The notes: a model not told the origin generated them from the letters alone. 64,000 nt of DNA from Flavobacteriales bacterium UBA7612 (GCA_002484335.1 DLJQ01000021.1:7056-71055), one strand, 5' to 3'; shown: positions 1 through 9,890, counted from the first letter of the stretch. Made by a program: numbers and translations.

Positions 1-1566
1 TGGTAATGGAATTCCCCAATAACGAGAACGAGATAAATTCCAATCATTCGCATTCTCTAACCAATTTCCAAAACGACCTTCTCCTGTTGCTTTTGGCTTC
101 CAGTTGATTTCTTTATTCAATTGAACCATGCGATCTTTTACATCAGTAACTTTGATGAACCAAGAATCTAATGGATAATATAAAATTGGCTTATCTGTTC
201 TCCAACAATGTGGATAACTGTGTTTATATTTTTCTACTTTGAAGGCTTGATTACGTTCTTTTAATAAAATTGCAATCTCTACATCTACTGATTTCTCAGG
301 AGCTGTACCATCATCATAGTATTCATTTTTAACATATTTGCCTCCAAAACCTTCTGGTAAAGATTCAACAAATCGTCCTTGTAAATCTACTAAAGGAACA
401 GGATTTCCATTTTTATCTAAGACCAACATTGGAGGAATACCTGCATCTTTAGAAACACGAGCATCATCAGCACCAAAAGTAGGAGCTGTATGTACAATAC
501 CTGTACCATCTTCTGTAGTAACAAAATCTCCAGGGATTACACGAAATGCATCTTCTACCTTTTCAAAAGGAGTTGCCCATGGTAATAACTGTTCGTATTT
601 AGTTCCTACTAACTCTTCTCCTTTATATTCTCCTACAATTCTGTAAGGAATTTGTTTATTTCCTGCTGCATAAACTTTGAAATCATCTTCAGTTTCTGCT
701 AAAAAATATGGTTTACTAAATTGTTTATTTACTAATGATTTTGCTAATACAACACGTATTGGTTCAAAAGTATATTGATTATATGTTTCTACAACTACAT
801 AATCTATCTTTGGTCCAACAGTTAATGCTGTATTTGATGGTAAAGTCCATGGAGTTGTTGTCCAAGCTAAAAAATAAGTATCACCATCAAATTTTTGAAA
901 TAATTCTGATTCTTTTTTAATCTTGAATTGAGCAACAATTGTTGTATCTGTAACGTCTTGATATGTACCTGGCTGATTTAATTCATGCGATGATAAACCA
1001 GTCCCAGCTTTAGGAGAATATGGTTGTATTGTATACCCTTTATAAAGCAAATCTTTATTATAAATTTGTTTTAATAACCACCATACAGATTCCATATACT
1101 TTGGTTTATATGTAATGTAAGGATCATTCATATCAACCCAATAACCCATTTTTTCTGTCAAATCATTCCACAAATCTGTATAACGCATTACTGTACGCTT
1201 ACATGCTTCGTTGTATTCTTCTACAGAAATTTTAGATCCAATATCTTCTTTTGTAATTCCTAATTCTTTTTCTGTACCCAACTCTACAGGTAAACCATGA
1301 GTATCCCAACCTGCTTTACGAAAAACTTGTTTCCCCTTTAAAGTTTGGTAACGACAAAATATATCTTTTATCGAACGTGCTAAAACATGGTGAATTCCTG
1401 GCTTTCCGTTTGCAGAAGGAGGTCCTTCATAAAATACGTACGAGTCTTTTCCTTCACGTGACGTAATACTCTTTTCGAAAACATTATTTTGCTTCCAATC
1501 TTCTAATGTTTCATTTGAAACTTGTACTAGGTCTAAATGCTTATATTCTTTAAACTTTTTTGCCAT
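1..1566 (-). CDS. ileS: Isoleucyl-tRNA synthetase, 5' part (runs off window)
   Basis: Charges tRNA-Ile with isoleucine in the cytosol. Reading the minus strand from an ATG at 1564-1566 gives an open frame of 522 codons that leaves the window at base 1, so the C-terminal half is missing here. Visible landmarks are the nucleotide-binding entry PPSANG at residues 49-54, the class I signature position at 57-60, WDTHGLPVE at 87-95, and the editing-domain segment TTPWTLPSN. The signature reads GIHH rather than HIGH, with the first and third positions exchanged. This variant is known among type-2 IleRS enzymes and is linked to very high mupirocin resistance. The gene is divergent from the 1747 lipoprotein gene across 180 bp. 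The call is secure; the resistance phenotype is inferred. Confidence 0.97.
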   Translation of the reverse strand, partial: MAKKFKEYKHLDLVQVSNETLEDWKQNNVFEKSITSREGKDSYVFYEGPPSANGKPGIHHVLARSIKDIFCRYQTLKGKQVFRKAGWDTHGLPVELGTEKELGITKEDIGSKISVEEYNEACKRTVMRYTDLWNDLTEKMGYWVDMNDPYITYKPKYMESVWWLLKQIYNKDLLYKGYTIQPYSPKAGTGLSSHELNQPGTYQDVTDTTIVAQFKIKKESELFQKFDGDTYFLAWTTTPWTLPSNTALTVGPKIDYVVVETYNQYTFEPIRVVLAKSLVNKQFSKPYFLAETEDDFKVYAAGNKQIPYRIVGEYKGEELVGTKYEQLLPWATPFEKVEDAFRVIPGDFVTTEDGTGIVHTAPTFGADDARVSKDAGIPPMLVLDKNGNPVPLVDLQGRFVESLPEGFGGKYVKNEYYDDGTAPEKSVDVEIAILLKERNQAFKVEKYKHSYPHCWRTDKPILYYPLDSWFIKVTDVKDRMVQLNKEINWKPKATGEGRFGNWLENANDWNLSRSRYWGIPLP

Positions 1567-1682
1567 CGAATTCTTCTTTATATCTTCTAAATCAAGGAGT
1601 GCGAATATAAGAATTTTTTAGATAATTTTCTAGCTATTTATTAGAAAATCATTTTAATAATTGCTTAATTTTATAGCGATAT

Positions 1683-1697
1683 ACGACATTTTGTCGT
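1683..1697. promoter_or_regulatory. Short perfect palindrome between ileS and lipoprotein gene
   Basis: ACGACA-TTT-TGTCGT lies in the divergent 180-bp spacer, about 50 bp before the 1747 start. It could be a protein-binding site or a weak hairpin. No partner copy was found, so the function is unknown. Confidence 0.25.
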
Positions 1698-1746
1698 TTT
1701 CATAAAAAATAATGTTTTTTACAAATCAAATTTCACAAATTAACCA

Positions 1747-3366
1747 ATGAGAAAAATATTTCAGTACTGTATATTATTGATTTCTATTCTGCTACTAGCA
1801 AGTTGTAATAAAAATAAAGATTATACCATTCTAATCCCCACTGATGCAGATTTTGTTACATTAATAAATCCTAAAGCTATCGCAGAAAAAGGTAACTTTC
1901 AAAAATTAGATCAATATAAATTTTATCAATTATTTGAAAACGAAATTAAAGATCAGGATCCAAAAATTAATGAATTATTACAAAATATAAAAAAAAGCCC
2001 AACCTCAGCAGGTATTGATATTATTAGTCCTATTTATATTTTTGGGCAAAAACTACAATCTAAAAATATGGTTGCTCTCATTGCAAATATGAGAGATAAA
2101 AGCCAATTTGAAGAACACCTAAAAATATTGTATAAGGGTATATATAATCAAGAAATTTCGTTTGAAAAAGAAAATGGTTTTACAATAATAAAAGATTTTG
2201 AAAAACCATTTATTGCATGGAATAAGACGCAATTTATAATGATCGTTTCGGAATTTGGTGTTTCTCGAAACTTAGTGAAAAATTATTTCGAAAAAATAAT
2301 TAATGACAAACATTCACTTGCCAAAGAAAATAGTAGCTTTTCTGATTTTGTAAAAAAATCTCAAGATATTAATATTTGGTATACTGGAAATTTTCTTAAA
2401 AACTTCTCAAAACCAAATGAAGATTCTAAAAAAAATCTTGATTTTACTAAAAGTTCATGGGTAAATTTAATCTCATTTACATCTGACGGAATTAACTTCA
2501 CTCAAAAATTCCATCCTGATGCTATTACTAAAGATGAATTAAGAAAACGTCCAATGTGGAAATCAAAAATTAATACAGATTTCTTTAAATATTTTCCATC
2601 TCAAAGTTATTTAAATATTGGTTTAGGTATATATCCCACGAATACACACTATATTTTCGAAAATCAAAATTATTTTTCAGATTTTCTTGAACAATATGAA
2701 ATTGATTTAAAAAAATTAGAACAAAGTTTTGAAGGTGAAGCCTTATTTAGTATATATGATTTTGAAGTCGGTAAATCATTTAATGCAAATGATTTTTTTG
2801 GAAAAAAAGATAAATTCATGAAACAAGTTGTTTATCCTCAGTTTATTTTTGCTGGAAAGATGAAAAATAAAATATTCTATAATGACTTTATAACAACACA
2901 CCAAGAAAAAATTAAAAATGAGGGAAAATATTATATGTTACCTATTTCAACAAATGTAAAATTATATATTACTTACAAAGATGATTTAATGTACATAACA
3001 AATAATCAAACTACGATGAATCGTTTTACAATAAATTTTATAAGTAAAGACAATTTTTTACATACTCAATATGCTACTAATGCAAAAAATTCAATGTTTG
3101 GATATGTTAATCTTAATTTCGATGAATATCCAACTGAAGTTAAACAATATATTTACGAACAAATTCCATTTGGAAATACAAAAGAAGTACAAGATATTTT
3201 ATCCAATTTTGATTATATAGATTACAGAGTTTCTAATGAATATACAAAAACAGGGAAAATACACATGAAAAAAACAGATAAAAATAGCTTAGAAGTTATT
3301 TTACTTCTTGTTGATGAAGCTTACTCTTTATTTTTTTCACAAAATAATACATCAAATGGAAATTAA
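1747..3366 (+). CDS. DUF4836-type outer-surface lipoprotein
   Basis: A 539-residue exported protein with a lipoprotein signal peptide. The hydrophobic stretch ends in LLASC with the lipidated Cys at residue 20. The following segment, IPTDADFVTLINPKAIAEKG, resembles the start of the mature part of DUF4836 proteins, a Bacteroidota family of unknown function. The rest is rich in Lys, Asn and aromatic residues and has no other domain I recognise. Its last 11 bases overlap the ABC ATPase gene that follows, and that gene overlaps the permease gene, so the three are probably translationally coupled. A role as substrate-binding or partner lipoprotein of the ABC unit is inference only. Confidence 0.8.
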   Translation: MRKIFQYCILLISILLLASCNKNKDYTILIPTDADFVTLINPKAIAEKGNFQKLDQYKFYQLFENEIKDQDPKINELLQNIKKSPTSAGIDIISPIYIFGQKLQSKNMVALIANMRDKSQFEEHLKILYKGIYNQEISFEKENGFTIIKDFEKPFIAWNKTQFIMIVSEFGVSRNLVKNYFEKIINDKHSLAKENSSFSDFVKKSQDINIWYTGNFLKNFSKPNEDSKKNLDFTKSSWVNLISFTSDGINFTQKFHPDAITKDELRKRPMWKSKINTDFFKYFPSQSYLNIGLGIYPTNTHYIFENQNYFSDFLEQYEIDLKKLEQSFEGEALFSIYDFEVGKSFNANDFFGKKDKFMKQVVYPQFIFAGKMKNKIFYNDFITTHQEKIKNEGKYYMLPISTNVKLYITYKDDLMYITNNQTTMNRFTINFISKDNFLHTQYATNAKNSMFGYVNLNFDEYPTEVKQYIYEQIPFGNTKEVQDILSNFDYIDYRVSNEYTKTGKIHMKKTDKNSLEVILLLVDEAYSLFFSQNNTSNGN

Positions 3367-3997
3367 AATCGAACAAATTCTTCCATATCCTTTAAAAGAT
3401 TTTGGATTCAATGAATCAGAGATTTGGAAAAAAAATTATACCTTTTCAAATGATGAAATTTATCAAATTGTAGCACATTCAGGTGTTGGTAAATCTACCT
3501 TGATGAATATATTATATGGTGACCGAAAAGATTACGATGGTAATGTATATTTTGATAATAAAAATATTAAAAACATTCATATCAATGAATGGACAAAAAT
3601 TCATCGAACTCAACTTGCTTATGTTTTCCAAGGTTTACACCTTTTTGAAGAATTAACATTAATGGAAAATATTCAATTAAAAAATGTTTTAACAAATCAT
3701 CAATCAGAAGAACAGATCATAAGCTGGATAAAAAAAGTTGGATTAGAAAAACATTTACATCAAAAAGCAGTTCATCTTTCTTATGGTCAGCGACAACGTA
3801 TTGCTGTTATTAGAGCTATTTGTCAACCATTTGATTTTTTATTACTTGATGAACCTTTTAGTCATTTAGATGAAGAGAATCAGAAAATATTACTTGATTT
3901 AATCATCTCAGAATCTAAAAAAAATAAAGCAGGTGTTATATTCACAAGCTTACATGAAATTCACGATAAACGATTAAAAAATGTCATTAAACTCTAA
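3356..3997 (+). CDS. ABC transporter ATP-binding protein (LolD/MacB-like)
   Basis: Cytoplasmic ATPase subunit of an export-type or lipoprotein-release-type ABC complex. From the ATG at 3356 it has 213 residues. I prefer this start to an earlier in-frame ATG at 3308, because the family begins about here and the first 16 codons of the longer form lie inside the upstream gene. Walker A is AHSGVGKST (40-48), with Ala in place of the usual first Gly. The signature is LSYGQ (141-145) instead of LSGGQ. Walker B is FLLLDE with the catalytic Glu at 166, and the H-loop His is about residue 200. The stop codon lies inside the next gene, a 17-bp overlap. Confidence 0.85.
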   Translation: MEIKIEQILPYPLKDFGFNESEIWKKNYTFSNDEIYQIVAHSGVGKSTLMNILYGDRKDYDGNVYFDNKNIKNIHINEWTKIHRTQLAYVFQGLHLFEELTLMENIQLKNVLTNHQSEEQIISWIKKVGLEKHLHQKAVHLSYGQRQRIAVIRAICQPFDFLLLDEPFSHLDEENQKILLDLIISESKKNKAGVIFTSLHEIHDKRLKNVIKL

Positions 3998-5189
3998 TAC
4001 ATTAATAGAAAAATTAGTCCGTAAAAATTTAAGTATTTTACGTATTATCACTTTTTGCTGTTTCTCTACAATTGGTTTTTTTATTCTTTTATTAGCAGGA
4101 ACAATCTATTTAGATTATGCTAAAAATTTTGGAGAAGACAGTTCTATATGGAAAGCAAATTATATTGTTCTCAATAAAAACATTTCTGCTTTACAAACAT
4201 TAACAGGCGAAAAACCAAGCTTTACTGAAGAAGAAATAAACGAATTAAAAAACCAGCCTTTCATAGAAAATATAGGAACTTTCGAGAGCAGTCAATTCCC
4301 TGTAAAATTACAAATTGGTGGTATTGGAGGGATAAGAGGTTTTTCTACTGATTTATTTTTTGAATCTATTCCAGAACAATTTATTGATGTAGATAAAAAA
4401 GAATGGAACTGGAAAGATGGTGAAGATTTTATTCCTATCATTATACCAAAAAATTATCTTAATTTATATAATTTTGGTTTTGCTACAAGCCAAGGATTAC
4501 CACAAGTTTCTGAAAGTTTATTTAAACAAATACCTTTTCAATTAATTATAGGAAAAGGCGAAAAACAAAAAACATATCAAGCTAAAATAATTGATTTCAC
4601 AACAAAAATTAATACAATTCTAGTACCAGAAAAGTTTTTAAAATGGGCAAATAAAAATTATGCAAATAAAAATAACCTTAATCCCTCTAGAGTAATTGTT
4701 AAAACAAAATCTGAAGGAGATGAAAACTCAATCCCTTATTTTGAACAACATAATTATGACATTAATAAAGATGAATTAAAAAACAATGAATTGACTTATT
4801 ATCTTAAATTATCTTTTTCTCTTGTTTTACTTATAGGATTAATAATAGTTTTAGCTGCAATTTGGTTAATGATCATTAATTTTCAATTAATGATTGAAAA
4901 AAATAAACATAAAACAAAAGATTTATTCTTGATCGGCTACAGTATTAATCAATTAGCTCGTCCTTATCTAAAATTTTCATTAGTATTAATGTCTATTAGC
5001 TATATAATTTCATTACCATTTGTTTATTATATCATAAAAATGATACAAACAAAAATTGGTAAATTTATGAACTTAGATCATTCATCTATCTGGACTGTTA
5101 CTTGTTTCGGAATTATTATGATTATATTTATTTATATAATAAACAGAATAATACTTAAACAATCTATAAAAAAAATAGTATTAAAATAA
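3981..5189 (+). CDS. FtsX/LolC-like ABC transporter permease
   Basis: Inner-membrane permease partner of the preceding ATPase. Its 402 residues show the FtsX/MacB layout. There is one transmembrane helix near residues 18-42, a periplasmic domain of about 220 residues, and three helices in the last 130 residues (roughly 270-300, 328-350 and 368-390). The ATG at 3981 overlaps the ATPase gene by 17 bp, which supports coupled translation. The family extracts or transports lipoproteins, peptides or drugs in a mechanotransmission cycle. The substrate cannot be read from the sequence. A strong hairpin terminator follows at 5249. Confidence 0.8.
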   Translation: MSLNSNTLIEKLVRKNLSILRIITFCCFSTIGFFILLLAGTIYLDYAKNFGEDSSIWKANYIVLNKNISALQTLTGEKPSFTEEEINELKNQPFIENIGTFESSQFPVKLQIGGIGGIRGFSTDLFFESIPEQFIDVDKKEWNWKDGEDFIPIIIPKNYLNLYNFGFATSQGLPQVSESLFKQIPFQLIIGKGEKQKTYQAKIIDFTTKINTILVPEKFLKWANKNYANKNNLNPSRVIVKTKSEGDENSIPYFEQHNYDINKDELKNNELTYYLKLSFSLVLLIGLIIVLAAIWLMIINFQLMIEKNKHKTKDLFLIGYSINQLARPYLKFSLVLMSISYIISLPFVYYIIKMIQTKIGKFMNLDHSSIWTVTCFGIIMIIFIYIINRIILKQSIKKIVLK

Positions 5190-5248
5190 ATTATTATAAT
5201 AATCCCTTGAACTAGAAAAATATAGTAAATCAGTTATAATTATTAGAA

Positions 5249-5284
5249 AAAAAAAGGATTCTGATAAACAGAATCCTTTTTTTT
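5249..5284. terminator. Bidirectional intrinsic terminator
   Basis: Stem AAGGATTCTG (5254-5263) with CAGAATCCTT (5269-5278), 5-nt loop, flanked by an A-run and a T-run. It serves the ABC operon on the plus strand and the barrel gene on the minus strand. Confidence 0.9.
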
Positions 5285-5301
5285 ATTATTAAATTGTTCT
5301 A

Positions 5302-5967
5302 TTAAAAAGAATAACCTACACCAAAAGTGAATGAATTATTTTTGATATTTAAATCTTTAGCACCATCCTCTCCTTTGTCAATTTTTGTTAATCCCATGTA
5401 GTATCTTGCATTAACATTAATATGATCTGTAAGATTATAACCTACACCATAATTCACACCAAAGTCAAAATTTTGAATATTATCTTTGATATTTGTTTTA
5501 GTAGTAGTATTGTTAACAGTTCCATTAGCAAAAGTTGATTCTACATTTTTGTTACTTCCATAAACAAGAAAACCTGCCTGTGGACCAGCTTCAACGTTAA
5601 AACGAGAACCAGCAATGTAATATTTAAACATTACAGGAACTTGAATATAATCTAAAGTTGTAATGTTTTTTGTTTGTCTTGCAGTTGACCCATCTAAATT
5701 GTATAAATATTGATCTCTTGATCCTTTACCAGCTAATCTTGCATAGTTAACCTCTGGTTGAATAGAAAAACTTTGAGTTACTGGAAAATTTGCATAAACA
5801 CCAGCTGTAAATCCAACTGCGTAATCTGTTTTACTAATATCTTTCCCATTATATGAAGACATATTAGCAGCCGATTTAACACCAAACTGAGGAGCTAATG
5901 TTTTTTCTTGAGCGCTCAAATTAGCAATACCTAACACAGTAGCAGCAATAAAAAATATTTTTTTCAT
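5302..5967 (-). CDS. PorT-like outer-membrane beta-barrel protein
   Basis: A 221-residue outer-membrane protein with a clear Sec signal peptide (MKKIFFIAATVLGIANLSA, cleavage before QEK). Alternating hydrophobic strands with aromatic girdle residues fill the rest, and the final residue is Phe (GVGYSF). It fits the small outer membrane protein beta-barrel family common in Flavobacteriia (OMP_b-brl_2 type). Members are often abundant surface proteins of undefined role. It is monocistronic, with a shared terminator downstream and a long AT-rich upstream gap. The barrel call is firm; no specific function is claimed. Confidence 0.8.
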   Translation of the reverse strand: MKKIFFIAATVLGIANLSAQEKTLAPQFGVKSAANMSSYNGKDISKTDYAVGFTAGVYANFPVTQSFSIQPEVNYARLAGKGSRDQYLYNLDGSTARQTKNITTLDYIQVPVMFKYYIAGSRFNVEAGPQAGFLVYGSNKNVESTFANGTVNNTTTKTNIKDNIQNFDFGVNYGVGYNLTDHINVNARYYMGLTKIDKGEDGAKDLNIKNNSFTFGVGYSF

Positions 5968-6251
5968 CGTTTAAATTTTTATAGTTCTAATTATGATAAT
6001 ATTAATATCACAATTTCTGTACCAATTATTGTTAATTATAAAATTAAATAATATAAGAGTATTTAAAACAAAGCATTAAAAAGAAAAAAATAACGATAAT
6101 TTAATATTAATTAAAAATAAATATAACTCTCAAAATAATCACTTTAAACGATAAAAATTACTTTGATTTTAAAATTATGACTTACTAACTTGAAATCGTA
6201 ATTTATAAATAAACTAAATAATTTATGTTAAAGTATCATGACAATCTAAAC
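5968..6251. other. Non-coding gap, AT-rich
   Basis: No convincing ORF, RNA gene or repeat. It must hold the promoter of the minus-strand barrel gene, but I could not pick a good TAnnTTTG box. Confidence 0.5.
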
Positions 6252-6288
6252 AAAAAAGGCTTCAAAATAAAATTTTGAAGCCTTTTAA
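6252..6288 (-). terminator. Intrinsic terminator of the DUF2723 gene
   Basis: Perfect 15-bp stem, AAAAGGCTTCAAAAT (6254-6268) with ATTTTGAAGCCTTTT (6272-6286) and a 3-nt loop, directly after the DUF2723 stop codon. Confidence 0.9.
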
Positions 6289-6305
6289 TATAAACATGAC
6301 AGATA

Positions 6306-9300
6306 TTATTGACCTACCATCTTATATAATATATTTTGTTGTTGTTTAGCATAGTTTGTATCTATTTCTGCTGCTACACCGATCATTTCATCTAAATAAT
6401 TAAATTGATTCATTATTTTTGATTGATCAGCAGCATCTACTTTTCCATCTGCAACAATACTTTTATATAAACTTTCAAATTTTTTAAGAGCAGGAGTATA
6501 TGCTGTTTCAAAAACTTTAATTGCTTTTTCTTTATCGCCTCTTTCTCCTAAAGCAGAAGCTTCATTATAAATTGACATCATTAAATCATTCTTCGCACTA
6601 GAAAAATCTGACCCAACAGAATATCCTTTACCAGCTGGTAGGGATTCAAAAAATGCTATTTTAGAATTTGTTTGTTTACGTACATAATCAAATAATTCTT
6701 TTGCTTTTTTATCTTCTCCAGCTTTTAAGTAAACACCCGCTATTCTACTTACTCCATAACCTATATCATATTTTGGTAAAGCAGGAATTTCCAACATCAC
6801 TTTATCTAAAACAGCTACAGCTTCTTTTTTACGACCTGCATGTAATAAATCATCTGCCAAACGAACAGCTATATTTCTATATGATGATGTATAAATACGC
6901 TCTGTTAAGCTAAATGAAGCATCTGGATTATTGAATCCTGACCATTTATAAGAATTAAATGTTTTTAATAGCATGTTTGTATCAGAAGCTCCAATAACTC
7001 CTCCTTTACCAAATTGAGTATAAATTGGAACTAATTTATAACTTAAACCAGCATTCAATAAATAATCATTCATAAAGAAAGTATTTTCTGGATCAGAAAC
7101 TCCTCCTCCACTAAAATAAATTGGACGATCCCAATTGTATTTAGCCATCATTGATAATAACAATAAATTATTTTTGAATAAGCTTGATGACTTAATATTA
7201 ATTGTTATTTCATCAACCATTTTATCTGCATCTTTGGGATTTACAATTCCATATTTCAATGCATTTTCTTTGTTTACAGGAACTGTAATTTTAGATACTG
7301 GAAGATAATTTGCTTGACCAATTGTGTAACCAAAATAATCTGCCAATGCTTGTTTTTCTGGTAACTTATTATTTAAAAGAAACTCTATTGCTTCTTTTGC
7401 AGTCATGCTATCTTTCGTTAAATATTTTTGTAATGGTTTTAAGTTTTTATAAACCGTTATAACCTGATTTGGATCAATTTCTGGATCAACTAAATATTGA
7501 CTAACCTGATCAATAGGCATTTCGCTAAGCGTTTCTAATGTTTGTTTAGAATCTGGTTTTATAAAACTATTCAACTGATCAAAAATATTTTTAATTGATC
7601 CACCGACAATAAATATTTGATCATTTGATCCTGATTGATAATCTTTAGGTTTTAAATCACTAGGAATTGGAGCAGAGTTATATGTCTTTCTTAATAACTG
7701 CTCTAAATTCCAAGGGGAAGCAGCTAAAGTTAAATTAGCAATTTTTACATCATCACGGAAATTTTCCGTTTCTTGTAATCCCCATAATGGATATGTGTCA
7801 TTATCTCCATAAACAAATAATATTGCATTCTTATCTAATGGATTTAGATAATTATAAGCTAAAGAATAAGCTACAGAGCGTTCAGATCTATCATGATCAT
7901 CCCAGTTTTGAGCTCCCATTAAAACTGGAATTCCTGCTAAAATAATAACCGTTCCAAAAGCTAAAGAAGGCTTTAATTCTTTCTTTAATAATTTTTTAAT
8001 TATAAAATAGATTCCTTGAACACCAAGTCCAATCCAAATAGAAAAAGCATAAAAAGAACTAACTAATGCATAATCTCTCTCTCTAGGTTCGAATGGTTTT
8101 ACAGATGTATAAAAGATAATACCTACACTTGTTAATACAAATAATGATAATAAAGACCACCAATTTACAAAGTTTCTATTTAATTGTGTAAATAGCCCTA
8201 TTAATCCTAATATTAATGGTAACATAAAATAAACATTTGTCCCATCATTTACATATTCTGCAGGTAATTTAGATTGATCTCCTAAACGAGGATTATCTAT
8301 AAATGGAATTCCTGAAATCCAATTTCCTTTCGTAATTTCAAAGTTTCCTTCTAAATCATTTTGGCGACCAGAAAAATTCCATAAGAAATAACGAATAAAC
8401 ATATAGTTTACTTGATAATCTATAAAATAGTTTAACTCTTCTCCAAATGTTGGAGGTTCTATATCTAAAATTTCATTATATTTCTTTAATTCAGCTACTT
8501 TCAATTGACGATTTTGTCTTTTTTCTACTAACTGAGCATACATTTTTTGTGCTTCTTGATCGCTAGCATATTTAGCATTCAAAGAAAACTTAGGAAAAGC
8601 ATAAACACCTGCATAGTTTTCCATTACGCTAGGATCATTACTAAACATTTTAGGGAAAAATTTGACATATTTATCGTCATATTTATAATCTAACCTATCA
8701 GCAACTTTTACATATTTCCCTAAACGATTATCTTTAATATATTCAGAACTACGAACTGTGCTTTCTGGAGCTCCATTAGCATCTCTTTTTATTCCATCAT
8801 TTGCAATGTAAGCAGTAAAAACTGGCCCATAAGTTGTTGGCCATGTACCATATTGTTCACGATTAAAATAGTCTAAAACACCCAAAGCTGTATCAGGATC
8901 ATTTAAATTCATTTGAGGATTTGCATTCGCTCTAATTGGAATTACTAACCAACAAGAAAAACCAATCAACATAAATGTTACACACCATGTAATTGTATTT
9001 AATAATGCTGAACCATATTTATGTGATAATTTTATAATAAAATAAAATACTGCTATAAGAATAATTGCAGCTATTATGGTACCTGAATTAAAAGGCATTC
9101 CTAGATTATTCACAACATATATTTCTGTATGGCCAAAGAAAGTCATTACAACAGGAAATATAATTTTGAATACAAATGCAAGAATAACAAGAGTTATAAC
9201 ATTAGCAATAATAAAACTTTTAATCGTAAATCTATATTTCCTAGCATAGTACACAAAACAAACAGCTGGTATTGCTAGCATAGCCATTAAGTGAACACCA

Positions 9301-9890
9301 ATAGATAAACCAATAACCAAAGAAATTACAACTAACCATTTATTACCTCTTGGTGTGTCTGCAACTTGATCCCATTTTGTAACTAACCAGAATAATAAAG
9401 CTGTAAAAAATGATGCCATCGCATACACTTCACCTTCTACAGCAGAAAACCAAAATGTATCACTAAACATAAATGCAGCGGCTCCAATAAAACCTCCTCC
9501 TAATGTTATAATTTTTTGAGTCGTATTTATCTCTATATCATCTACATTGATAGGATCTTGAGTATTAGCAAACATTTTACGAATAAAATATGTAATAGTC
9601 CAAAACAATAACATTATTGTCCCTGCACTATATAGTGCTGATGTACTATTAATAAGTATTGCATATTTACTTCCATCTCCAAAAGCTAAACCAGACCAAA
9701 CTGCTCCCATTAATTGAAATAGAGCGGCTCCAGGTGCATGTGTAACTCCTAATTTTGCAGATGATACAATATATTCTCCACAATCCCATAAACTTAAATG
9801 TCGTTCCATCGACATCAAATACAATATTGATGAGATGATGAAAATGAAGACACCTAAGAGATTATTCCATTTTTTAAAATTTATTTTCAT
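6306..9890 (-). CDS. DUF2723 membrane protein with C-terminal TPR-like region
   Basis: A very large integral membrane protein of 1194 residues from the ATG at 9890. The in-frame ATG at 9923 would add 11 residues not expected from homologues, which begin with a MKxFxFKKW-like segment. It has WDCGEY (35-40) and HAPGAALFQ (51-59) near the start of many transmembrane helices. A soluble domain follows, and the last ~200 residues are helical repeats with TPR-like spacing. DUF2723 proteins share the GT-C fold of polytopic glycosyltransferases. A eukaryotic relative, TMEM260, is a protein O-mannosyltransferase, so a role in protein or surface glycosylation is plausible. That role is inference. Confidence 0.85.
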   Translation of the reverse strand: MKINFKKWNNLLGVFIFIISSILYLMSMERHLSLWDCGEYIVSSAKLGVTHAPGAALFQLMGAVWSGLAFGDGSKYAILINSTSALYSAGTIMLLFWTITYFIRKMFANTQDPINVDDIEINTTQKIITLGGGFIGAAAFMFSDTFWFSAVEGEVYAMASFFTALLFWLVTKWDQVADTPRGNKWLVVISLVIGLSIGVHLMAMLAIPAVCFVYYARKYRFTIKSFIIANVITLVILAFVFKIIFPVVMTFFGHTEIYVVNNLGMPFNSGTIIAAIILIAVFYFIIKLSHKYGSALLNTITWCVTFMLIGFSCWLVIPIRANANPQMNLNDPDTALGVLDYFNREQYGTWPTTYGPVFTAYIANDGIKRDANGAPESTVRSSEYIKDNRLGKYVKVADRLDYKYDDKYVKFFPKMFSNDPSVMENYAGVYAFPKFSLNAKYASDQEAQKMYAQLVEKRQNRQLKVAELKKYNEILDIEPPTFGEELNYFIDYQVNYMFIRYFLWNFSGRQNDLEGNFEITKGNWISGIPFIDNPRLGDQSKLPAEYVNDGTNVYFMLPLILGLIGLFTQLNRNFVNWWSLLSLFVLTSVGIIFYTSVKPFEPRERDYALVSSFYAFSIWIGLGVQGIYFIIKKLLKKELKPSLAFGTVIILAGIPVLMGAQNWDDHDRSERSVAYSLAYNYLNPLDKNAILFVYGDNDTYPLWGLQETENFRDDVKIANLTLAASPWNLEQLLRKTYNSAPIPSDLKPKDYQSGSNDQIFIVGGSIKNIFDQLNSFIKPDSKQTLETLSEMPIDQVSQYLVDPEIDPNQVITVYKNLKPLQKYLTKDSMTAKEAIEFLLNNKLPEKQALADYFGYTIGQANYLPVSKITVPVNKENALKYGIVNPKDADKMVDEITINIKSSSLFKNNLLLLSMMAKYNWDRPIYFSGGGVSDPENTFFMNDYLLNAGLSYKLVPIYTQFGKGGVIGASDTNMLLKTFNSYKWSGFNNPDASFSLTERIYTSSYRNIAVRLADDLLHAGRKKEAVAVLDKVMLEIPALPKYDIGYGVSRIAGVYLKAGEDKKAKELFDYVRKQTNSKIAFFESLPAGKGYSVGSDFSSAKNDLMMSIYNEASALGERGDKEKAIKVFETAYTPALKKFESLYKSIVADGKVDAADQSKIMNQFNYLDEMIGVAAEIDTNYAKQQQNILYKMVGQ

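Noticed and set aside
338..920. Two plus-strand ORFs inside the first 1.5 kb
   Set aside because: They lie antisense to the clear ileS reading frame and have no family features.
3308..3355. Earlier start for the ABC ATPase
   Set aside because: The extra 16 residues are encoded inside the lipoprotein gene and are not typical of the ATPase family.
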